A model generated the notes under the pieces. It saw only the letters and a list, made by a program, of their open reading frames with translations, did not search any database and was not told where the DNA came from. Position numbers and translations under genes: made by a program. Positions 56,601 to 64,000 of a stretch of 64,000 nt of DNA are shown here, piece after piece; position 1 is the stretch's first letter, and each line of letters starts with the position of its first letter. The stretch is from Closterium sp. NIES-65 (taxonomy: Eukaryota > Streptophyta > Zygnematophyceae > Desmidiales > Closteriaceae): positions 496,001 through 560,000 of the forward strand of contig CANXME010002675.1 of NCBI GenBank assembly GCA_948144175.1, in the 5' to 3' direction.

Positions 56601-59600
56601 GGTTTCGGCCCAAAAGCATCTATAAAAAGTTTGTCCGAGTGTTAGCCTTTGTAGGTGAACACTTATGTATTTGCCTCGAACACCACGATCATGTTCGGCG
56701 AACATGTTTGTGTGTGTTCGCCTACAAGGTGCATTTCGCTTTAGTCATGTTGTGGAAGCAAGAATGTCCCAGTGGGTACCTTTGGTCTTAGTGGTCGCGG
56801 GTTCAACTCTCATCGGCAGCACCTTCTCTTCTCATTATGCCGAACATGACACTCCCACACTCCACCACACTCACCCACAGTGAAGTGTGGTCACAGTTGG
56901 CATTGCCATCTGTCCACCCATCCCATACTCACCTTGTTGGCTCCTATGGTGTGCCACATGCTGCCATGTAGGCTGTTGTTCCAGCCTGGCCCACATGTGC
57001 AACATGTGGCCTCAATTGCTAGCTTGGCAAGGTTGGCTAGCCCTGCCCTCAGCTTTGAGGTGCTGCAGCTAGCCTCAAGAGTTCAGCCACATAAATGTGG
57101 CTTCCCACTTCTCTAGAACTCATCCTTGGAAAGGACATTGCTCTAGCCTTTCAGGCTTGTACCATCTTCCTACTAAGGATATATTGTTCTTCTCTCATTG
57201 TGCCTCAAGTTCACCGATCCTCATTCTACATGCTATCAGAGCAAGGCTTCTAGCTTAGTGAACGTTGCACACTTCATGGCTCAAGTTGAAACGCCTCTCG
57301 GTCGGCACACCCTTCCCATCTTGGAACCAGATTGTTCCAACTTCATTCCATGGAAGAAAAAGATCTGCTACATCTTCAATGTCCTCGGGCTGATCTCCCT
57401 CCTTGGAGATCCCAAGGTTGCTTCGCGTCCTTCAATCTCCTCTTCCACAACCAGCGGTGGAGAGACTACCGAAGGCAACAGCGGTGCAGCCCCTAAGACA
57501 GCCCATTCGATTGCTTCGCTGCCGGATGAAGAAAAAGAGGAGCATGCATACTATCTTCTCATGTCAGCCGTCCATCCTCAACTATCGCTCACTCTTGCTC
57601 AAGCCAACACGACAAAGGATATGTGGGGATGCATCATGGCGCGGTTCGACTGCATGGGCAACCATGCACAAGTGGCTCTCCTCCGGGATCTCATCACTAC
57701 ACGGATGGACCCAACAACAAGTCTTCGCTCCTACTTTGATCGAGTTGGAAACCTTACACACCAACTCAAATCTGCCGGCTTTGAGCTACCATCATGGGTG
57801 GTGGTAATCTCCATCATCCTCAACCTTCCGGACTCGTTCAAGACCCTTACTGAAACCATTTGCACCGTGAAAGACATAAAGTCTATGACGGTTGAATACC
57901 TACAGTCACGCCTACTCGATGCCGATTGGGAGCGGTCACAATCTGGTACAAGCCGTAACATGGAGGGTGCATACAACCTCAATTCCCAGCCCTCCCACCC
58001 TCTTCGCTCCGGTTCACGCCAGTCGCCCACCTGCCGTTACTGCAAGAAAACGGGTCACACCATCGATGAATGCTTCAAATTGAAGAAGAAGAAAGAGCTT
58101 GAAGAAAGCTCTAAACGGGAGAAATCCGTCTTCCAACCCTCGGTGCATGTCTCCACCAGCTCCTCTGCTGAAGCTACTCCGACCCCCACACCACCTCCTG
58201 CCCCATCAACCCCTCAGTCCGTACCTGATTCCCGGTACGTGGACATTGCTGTCAGCACCAGCCACCACCCCATCTTCTCCACATGGACTCCTCTCGTCGC
58301 TGCTGTCTTTATTCTCACCATCCTCCTTCTCCTCCTCCTCTTCCCTTATGGGGCTCCCTACGCATCGGCATTCACGGCCTCCTCATTCAATATGGAGCGG
58401 ACTTCGTCGTGGCTGGTGGACAGCGGCGCATCCTCCCATATCTGCTCGGATCGTTCGCTGTTTTCGTCTCTCAAGAAGCCCAACGAAGAGATCCTTGTTC
58501 GTTTTGGTGGAGGAGAGACTTACAAGGTCTTGGGAGTCGGCACGGTGGTGGCTACTCTTCGGTCACCAACATCGGAAACCACCATTCAGCTTGACAACGT
58601 TATATTTCTCCCTTCATCAGTTCACAACCTGCTCTCTGTTCGTGCGCTTGGTGCTGCCGATGTTGCCGTCTCGTTCCCCGCTGCTGGGCGCGTTGTTCTC
58701 ACATCTGATGACGTTCCTATTGGCGAGGGCTACACCCGCAACAATCTGTTTTATCTTCAACTGCATCATGAGAGCAGTGCTGCTCCTTCTATCAAGCCAA
58801 CTGCATGTCCAGCCTCCACCACCACCTCCTCGTACCTCTGGCATCGTCGTTTCGGGCATCTCAACATGCAGGCCTTGTCAACACTTCATCGGCAGCAGCT
58901 GGTCACCGGTCTTCACCTCTCCTCCACCTCGATTCCCCCCTGCATCTCGTGCTATCGTGGGAAACAAACACGTCAGCCATTTGGCGTGTCCCATTCTCGC
59001 ACCACAGCCCCACTCCAACTCATTCACTCAGATATTGCTGGACCGCTTTCATATGGAACTACCATCGGCGGCGCTCGCTACCTTCTCACCTTCATCGACG
59101 ACTACTCCCGCCACATTACAGTGTATCTCCTACGCCACCGGTCGGAGGCACTTTCATGCTTCAAGGCTTACGTCACTCGGGTGCACAACATGCATTCCCC
59201 ACACACCATCAAAACCTTTCGCTCTGACGGTGCCTTGGAGTTCACTTCCAAAGCCTTCACTTCATTCCTTACAGCTCATGGCATCGCCCGCCACCTCTCC
59301 ACGCCATACACACCTGAGCAAAATGGAGTAGCTGAGCGGGCCAACCGGACTTTACTTGAGATGGTCCGTTCCATGCTCCATGATGCACACATGGACAAAG
59401 GCTGGTGGGGTGAAGCTGCTCTTACTGCTGCCTATCTTCGTAATCATGCCATTAGTCGGGGTGGTTCAACTTCTAAGACTCCCATGGAACTATGGACCGG
59501 TGCACGTCCGGATGTATCACACCTCCGCATCTTCGGTTCACCCGTCTCGGTCCTCATTCCTTCCCACCGGCGTTCTAAGCTCGACGACCGAAGCACGGCC

Positions 59601-62600
59601 GGCATCATGGTTGGATATGGTCATCTCGACGGCACCAAAGCTTACCGCATCTATATCCCATCTCAGCACCGTGTCATCCTTTCTCGTGATGTCATCTTCA
59701 TGGAGCCCTCTGCACCGCCTTCCGACGACTCTCGCGACCCTCCATCGTCATCTCCACCCACATCCTCCTCACTACCTCCTCCTACACACCCTTCTTCCTT
59801 GGACCCAATCTCCCCTCCCTCTCCTTCCCCCACCATACCTTCCTCCACCAACCCCCACCCACAATCCCCAAACCTGCCCGCACCAGCCACATCTTCTCCT
59901 CCTCCATTGTTTTCCAACCTTCCTCTGCCCTCGACGCCGCAAGACTTTCACCTTCCATCCTTCTCTCCTCCCTCTTCGCCTCCCTTTTCTCCTTCCTCAA
60001 GGTCTTACCATCCCCTTCCGAACCCATTGACTTCACTCTTCCTCCTCTTTCCAACACCTCTGCCAATGCTGCCCTTCACCATCATTACGACCCTCAAACC
60101 ATTCATGAGGCTCGTACCGGCCCTGATGCTGCCGAATGGATCAAGGCTGCTGATGCGGAACTCGCTGCCCTGCACGCTAATGACACCTACAGCATTGTTC
60201 CTCGACCACCCAAGTGCAAGCCGATTCCATGCAAATGGATTTTCAAGGTCAAGGAGAACGCTGATGGTTCTATTGAACGCCGCAAAGCCCGCCTTGTTGT
60301 CAAAGGCTTCAAGCAACGTGATGGTGTTGATTTTCATGACACCTTTGCTCCTACCGTCCGCTTCGCCACCCTCCGCTTGTTTCTCACCATAGCTGCCGCT
60401 TTCAACCTGGACGTCCATCAGCTGGACATCTCCAACGCCTTCCTCAACGGCACCCTTGATGAGATTCTCTACATGATGCAGCCTCCCGGTTATGACCTTC
60501 CGGCGGTCCATGGTGTTGAGCAAGTTTGTCTCTTGCACAAACCGCTGTACGGGTTGAAGCAAGCTCCGCGATGCTGGTACCGCAAGCTTCGTGAGGAGCT
60601 TGCTGCCTTTCACCTCTTTGCTGCTCGTGCGGACCCCGGCCTCTTCATTGCTCCTCCTCACTCACCTTATCGGCCTACAGCTGCATCCTTCTTCATGCTT
60701 CTCGTCTATGTTGACGACCTCATCATTCTCTCCTCCTCCTCCTCTCTTCTTGCCTCATTCAAGCATGCCCTTTCATCTCGCTTCAAACTTCGTGACCTCG
60801 GACCTCTCTCCTACTACCTTGGCTTTCACATCACTCGTGATCGAACTTCCCGCACTCTCCACCTTCATCAATCCAAATTCATCACCTCCATTCTAGACAC
60901 CTACTCCTTCTCTCCACTGAACCCCGCTGCCACTCCCATAGACACAAAGTTTCAGCCACCCGTGACTTCCTCCCCGCACTCCTCCTCCTTCCCTTACACC
61001 TCGTTTGTCGGCTCCATCATGTATGCCATGGTGGGGACCCGTCCCGACCTCGCATATAGCGCTGGAGTTCTTGCTCGTCACCTTCACGATTGGTCTACTC
61101 CTCACGTCTCGGCTGCCAAACGCATTGCTCGCTACTTGAAAGGGACTACCTCCCTTGGGCTTCTCCTTGGTGGCATTCCCGACACCCTCGAACTTCATGG
61201 CTGGTGTGACGCCTCTTGGGGACCGGAGGGGGAGCTGCGTCGCTCCGTTACGTGCTACTTGTTCTTCCTCGGTCCGTCACTCATCTCTTGGCAGTCCAAA
61301 CGCCAAGCCGTCGTTGCTACCTCTTCATGTGAAGCTGAATATTACTCTCTGGGCGCCGCGGTGCACGAGGCATTATGGCTTCGTTCGCTCCTTACTGCAG
61401 TTGGACTTCCCCCTACCGGCCCCACCCGTATCTCGTGTGACAACAACAGTGCCATCATTCTCGCCAAGGACGATGGCGTCTTTCATCCCAAGGCCAAGCA
61501 CATCGACATCAAGCACCATTTCATTCGCGATCATGTTGCCGACCACTCCATCACCCTTCACTATGTTCCTACTCAAGACAACCTCGCTGACATTGGGACC
61601 AAGCCTTTGCCCCGTGACCCTTTTCTTCGCATCCGTGGTCTTCTCGGTCTCACCCATGTTTCCTCTTGAGGCACCCTACCCCGGGGACATCCTTGAGGGG
61701 GGGTGTTGTGGAAGCAAGAATGTCCCAGTGGGTACCTTTGGTCTTAGTGGTCGCGGGTTCAACTCTCATCGGCAGCACCTTCTCTTCTCATTATGCCGAA
61801 CATGACACTCCCACACTCCACCACACTCACCCACAGTGAAGTGTGGTCACAGTTGGCATTGCCATCTGTCCACCCATCCCATACTCACCTTGTTGGCTCC
61901 TATGGTGTGCCACATGCTGCCATGTAGGCTGTTGTTCCAGCCTGGCCCACATGTGCAACATGTGGCCTCAATTGCTAGCTTGGCAAGGTTGGCGAGCCCT
62001 GCCCTCAGCTTTGAGGTGCTGCAGCTAGCCTCAAGAGTTCAGCCACATAGATGTGGCTTCCCACTTCTCTAGAACTCATCCTTGGAAAGGACATTGCTCT
62101 AGCCTTTCAGGCTTGTACCATCTTCCTACTAAGGATATATTGTTCTTCTCTCATTGTGCCTCAAGTTCACCGATCCTCATTCTACAAGTCACATTACAGA
62201 CGACATTCAATTCTGCAATGTACTTGAGAACCTTACTCCTCGAAAATTTTGATTACAACGATTGTCAATGAAATGAAGCCCCAGCAAGGTATAACGGAGG
62301 AGGACCTAGCTAGGCGGAAACCTCAGTAGGCGAGGCTGGGTGCTGGTCTGGAAATGCCAAGCCCAAAGGCAACGCGAGTCAGTGGCCTCGGGAGGCGAGG
62401 TCATCGGATCGAGCCTAGTCTTCCAAAAAGGTGAATAAAGGTATGCTCGGTAAGGAATAAAAACAGCTTATAGAATGCCCTTCAGCCTCTTGGCTAATCA
62501 CAGACATGAGTGCGAATTTATAGAGCAGATCTATTTGGTCCAGGATTGGCAACATGCGTAGCTTGTAACGTCTGACTTTGGAAATCACCCGATGCTGGCA

Positions 62601-63894
62601 TTGGTATTCCCTTCCTTTTACCTGACATTCCTTGCTTCCATGTGTCATGCAGGCATGAGAGAATGATCAAACATGTGTTCGGTTCAACTAGAACACGTAG
62701 CTATTCGATTCAACCATGTTCGTTTCGCTCAGAAATTTCAGCAATGGAGAGTCGAAAACAGATATGTTTGACTGCACATGTTGTGCGTCGCGAAGACTCT
62801 TGTGTTCACGTCAACAATCACGCGGCTTGGGACGTGCCGGTTGACATTCTAGATCCATATTTTTTTTTTAGCTCATACGCCCTCATGCCCGCCCCACATC
62901 CCTCCGTTCTCATGTTTGATTATAAGAAGCCAACCTCTTGATTTTTTTTTAGAATAATCGGTCTTTTACCCGCCGTATGCCATGTTCGACACGGGGTGTC
63001 GACGAACACCAATGTGTTTGTCAACGATTTGACCCGCGACCAATTTTTAGGTCGCGAGTCAATGTGTTTGGGCTCATTTTCGAGCGAGCATCAGTTCTCC
63101 ATCACAGAACTTTTTAGGGTACACGGTGGAGCAATAGATAGAACACCACAGTACTCCACCACAACACCTGTAACTCCCCTACCAATCATCTGGGAGGGCC
63201 AATTTCCCTGTTTTCCATGTGTGACTATAGTGAAGGTTGTCCCTGGGCGAACACGAACGTGTTTGCCACGAACACGTTCGTGTTCGCCAGTGCCAGCAAG
63301 GTGTTCGCCTTCACAGGTGAACGAAGGTTGTCCCTGGGTGAACACCAAACACCTTTTTTTCCAAAAGGTGTTCGTGCAGGGGCAAACGAGAACACGTTCG
63401 TGTTCGCCGGGCGAACTTCGCCCCTTCTCCAACCTGGCCCTGGTCGGGCCGGCATGGCAAGAAAACCGGACATGCAACCATATGCTGGTCAGTTTCGGGC
63501 CGGGCGTTTCCTTAAAATGTTGTCTCTCTGCTCGCCCTTCACATGCTCAATTCCCCGTGGCCATTGTATACGTGGTTGACACGCCTTGGTGCATACAAAA
63601 ATTCAACTTTCCACGCTTTTCCTGCCCTCATCTATCCCCTGCCGTTATCAGCACACTTCCCGTGGACGTTGTCCATCACTCTGCCATTCTCGACTTGTTT
63701 GCAATTTCAGGGATTTTGCCTCCCATTATGATTGTATTTACTTCTTCCTATCTGCTGCTCGTTGCCATGCAAACCTGAGCTTCGTGTATGTACCGCATGC
63801 CCGTTCACGTCCATCGTGGCAGAGATCTTTCGAGCAATCAGCTCTCTGGTGCAATTCCCACTGCAATAGCCAACCTTTCAAACATGAATTACCT
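43854..63894 (+). CDS. LRR receptor kinase gene 2, 5' part
   Basis: Exons seen: 43854-43962 (signal peptide; upstream in-frame ATGs at 43,728 and 43,773 also exist), 44823-44946 (N-cap), then 72 bp LRR exons 45172-45243, 48889-48960, 50321-50392, 50895-50966, 54787-54858, 56074-56145 and 63823-63894. The N-cap reads VQFLKDCQTAW, then VCSSVEGITCDSSGMV. LRRs include NISELNVTGSIPDSI, YLQCNQLTGSIPAAIG, HLYNNQLTGSIPATI, DLSRNQLTGTIPASMG and DLSSNQLSGAIPTAIA. All LRR exons share the phase 2-2 pattern of gene 1 and keep GT-AG sites. The rest of the gene, including any kinase, lies beyond the window. Introns reach about 7.7 kb and are packed with transposons, yet no exon is damaged, so the gene may still be expressed. 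Confidence 0.85.
44062..44197 (+). pseudogene. First, out-of-frame copy of the gene 2 N-cap exon
   Basis: After an acceptor at 44,059-44,061 the sequence starts VQVLQDCQGMGSDALW and then loses the N-cap pattern. The pattern (GWEGDSPGCSSATG, RCDSSGMI) continues in another frame. Against the exon at 44,823 it lacks 2 nt near 44,085. Skipping it joins exon 43,854-43,962 to 44,823-44,946 in frame. It is a tandemly duplicated exon whose first copy is dead or used only in non-coding transcripts. Confidence 0.8.
44266..44310 (+). repeat. (GT)n microsatellite
   Basis: About 20 GT units followed by a TTTTC-rich tract within the intron between the two N-cap copies. A second (GT)n of about 14 units lies at 44,617-44,646. 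Confidence 0.95.
45386..47403 (+). mobile_element. Nested DNA element with CATCACAAAAAT ends
   Basis: The ends CATCACAAAAATGTGTGCGTC and its mirror, ending GACGCAGAATTTTTGTGATG, form imperfect terminal inverted repeats. Its first 1.33 kb (to about 46,714) recurs in inverted orientation at 51,264-52,581. It contains an 18 bp repeat block (TCTCAACCGTCGCCATAG-like, 46,228-46,325) and a tRNA-Glu-like stretch. No convincing protein is encoded. The target duplication could not be defined, so the superfamily is open. Confidence 0.7.
45795..45870 (-). tRNA. tRNA-Glu(CTC)-like sequence, degenerate
   Basis: The minus strand reads TAGTGTAGTGAGTTACAATA, then TTCGGCTCTCA and CTCGGGATCAAATC, resembling the D arm, CTC anticodon loop and T arm of plant tRNA-Glu. 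The acceptor stem does not pair well. It is probably a tRNA-derived segment within the element, not a working tRNA. Confidence 0.35.
48595..48960 (+). repeat. Exon duplication unit 1 (gene 2)
   Basis: About 290 bp of intron plus LRR exon 48,889-48,960. Landmarks shared with the other units: TCCCCTGCYATTG, CACACATCTCA, GACAAAGTCCATTGC, TTTCATGCCTCTGTTGCA, GAGTTGCTTGCTCC, CAATCTTCAGCTCC, and CCATTCGTGTTCAT before the acceptor. Confidence 0.85.
49496..49548 (+). repeat. GGTCG pentamer microsatellite
   Basis: About nine to ten GGTCG units with one GGTTCG variant, next to a TTGCCCATGCCTA end that resembles the hAT-like termini. It is probably part of a decayed MITE. Confidence 0.85.
50000..50460 (+). 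repeat. Exon duplication unit 2 (gene 2)
   Basis: The same intron landmarks as unit 1 lead to exon 50,321-50,392. The downstream piece (GGCAAGAGCACATACCGAAC, then GGTCGAACTGGCGGCATGAA) recurs at about 53,125-53,180 without an exon, so the copied unit also includes sequence behind the donor. Exon 50,895-50,966 has a shorter related upstream flank. Confidence 0.85.
51264..52581 (-). mobile_element. Inverted copy of the nested element
   Basis: Reverse complement of 45,386-46,714 at high similarity, ending with the same CACATTTTTGTGATG terminus. The other terminus is missing, so the copy is truncated. A better-preserved tRNA-Glu-like stretch lies at 52,097-52,175 (GGCTCTCA, then CTCGGGTTCGAATC). 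Confidence 0.85.
52930..53125. mobile_element. Decayed hAT-like MITE piece
   Basis: Dense GTTCGAGT, GTTCGGTTCG and GTGTTCG words ending in TTGCTCATGTCTAG, a variant of the TTGCTCATCCCTA terminus. The other end is not clear. At 53,440-53,860 a similar region rich in AACCAAACC and CCGAACCGAACC follows. Confidence 0.6.
54028..54047 (+). repeat. Poly-G run
   Basis: Twenty consecutive G in a G-rich stretch of intron; a possible G-quadruplex and a likely site of assembly error. Confidence 0.9.
54468..54858 (+). repeat. Exon duplication unit 3 (gene 2)
   Basis: Starts TTCTCTCCATTCC, carries the shared landmarks (CACGCCTCTCCTCA, CATCTCATG, AAAGTCCATTGCACAGC, CAATCTTCAGCTCC) and ends with LRR exon 54,787-54,858 (NLYENQLTGSIPTAI). 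Confidence 0.85.
55690..56145 (+). repeat. Exon duplication unit 4 (gene 2)
   Basis: A more diverged unit with landmarks CCCCGTGGCCATTCTATATG, CCACCTATCCTATGCCA, GGACAATGTCCATG and GTGGAGCTGC. It ends with LRR exon 56,074-56,145 (DLSRNQLTGTIPASMG). A 24 bp direct repeat (TTGAGCTTCTTGTATGCTCG core) precedes it near 55,628-55,680. Confidence 0.8.
56216..56520 (+). repeat. Exon duplication unit 5, without its exon
   Basis: The same intron landmarks as units 1-4 (GTCCTCGTGACCATTCTACG, CATCTATCCCCTGCCA, GACAATGTCCATCG, TAATGGAGTTGCTTG). At the point where the acceptor and LRR exon should follow, after GCATGCCCATTCATG, it runs into GAACGAGCTTG-type MITE sequence. The exon has been lost or displaced. 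Confidence 0.8.
56748..62186 (+). mobile_element. Young Ty1/copia element in a gene 2 intron
   Basis: LTRs of 483 bp at 56,748-57,230 and 61,704-62,186 differ at about two positions. The target duplication is AGTCA (56,743-56,747 and 62,187-62,191). The primer-binding site TGCTATCAGAGC follows the 5' LTR. Order: gag from about 57.28 kb with a CCHC knuckle (CRYCKKTGHTIDEC), a hydrophobic stretch of about 25 residues (58.29-58.37 kb), protease (WLVDSGASSHIC), integrase (LWHRRFGHLNMQAL; PYTPEQNGVAERANR), Pro/Ser-rich spacer, reverse transcriptase (YVDDLIIL, about 60.7 kb) and RNase H (SSCEAEYYSL). Nearly whole, with about one interruption. A recent insertion, in the same direction as gene 2. Confidence 0.95.
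62192..63500. other. Intron of gene 2 with MITE remains
   Basis: No gene recognised. At 62,990-63,425 there are GAACACGTTCGTGTTCG words and a stretch (GACCCGCGACCAATTTTTAG) that also occurs, inverted, near 47,670-47,750 in the hAT-like element. This is a decayed relative of it. Confidence 0.6.
63520..63894 (+). repeat. Exon duplication unit 6 (gene 2)
   Basis: Landmarks CTCAATTCCCCGTGGCCATT, CATCTATCCCCTGCC and GTTGCCATGCAAACCTGAGC lead to LRR exon 63,823-63,894 (DLSSNQLSGAIPTAIA) and a GTAAGC donor. The gene continues past the window. Confidence 0.85.
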
Positions 63895-64000
63895 GTAAGC
63901 CCCTTTGCTTGGCTGTGTTTCCCTTTCTGCGCTTCTCTTCCACTTTGTATCCTGCATATAAGCTATATAGACTGGGTACAGTGTGTAAAAAATTGAGGTA

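Noticed and set aside
56770-56815. tRNA T-arm-like GGGTTCAACTC in the LTR of the copia element (also at 61,726-61,771)
   Set aside because: The flanking stems do not pair and no anticodon arm is present.

Overview
The window is nuclear DNA of a plant-lineage eukaryote. GT-AG introns, leucine-rich-repeat receptor kinases, Ty1/copia and Ty3/gypsy retrotransposons and minisatellite-filled introns all point that way. One copia family here (27.6-34.9 kb) has a polyprotein style (QQLREW motif, glycine-rich gag tail, RSYAEA start of the reverse transcriptase) that I associate with the charophyte alga Closterium. I therefore infer a zygnematophycean alga close to Closterium; this rests on memory of the family, not on a search.

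Layout. 1-891: the 3' end and LTR of a chromodomain-bearing Ty3 element. About 1.3-15.6 kb: a nearly complete receptor kinase gene on the plus strand with about 32 exons. Its 24 consecutive LRR exons each encode one repeat in the same phase, followed by a Cys-rich/EGF-like exon, a transmembrane exon and a full RD-type kinase. Introns carry 12-18 bp minisatellites, a hAT-type MITE and a second MITE. 16.4-22.2 kb: a copia scrap, a minus-strand Plavaka-like (KDZ/CACTA) transposase and, head to head with it, the catalytic half of a Ulp1-type cysteine protease that ends in a minisatellite. 22.3-26.3 kb: a 5'-truncated Ty3 element and a separate LTR. 27.2 kb: a lone signal-peptide exon of the receptor kinase family. 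27.3-36.6 kb: an old copia element split by a younger copia element. 37.5-43.6 kb: a whole-looking, very young copia element sitting about 220 bp upstream of the next gene. 43.85 kb to the window end: the 5' part of a second receptor kinase gene. Its LRR exons are 72 bp each and lie in very long introns filled by hAT-like elements, an inverted pair of 1.3 kb repeats and another young copia element.

How it fits together. The two receptor genes show growth by exon-sized modules. LRR exons are phase-symmetric, so they can be duplicated or skipped without changing frame. In gene 2 the exon and several hundred bases of flanking intron were copied repeatedly, and one copy no longer has its exon. 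Gene 2 also has two LRR N-cap exons, the first out of frame and the second intact, and possibly two signal-peptide exons. The most interesting biology is this modular receptor system (LRR + EGF-like + kinase) being remodelled by tandem exon duplication and young transposon insertions.
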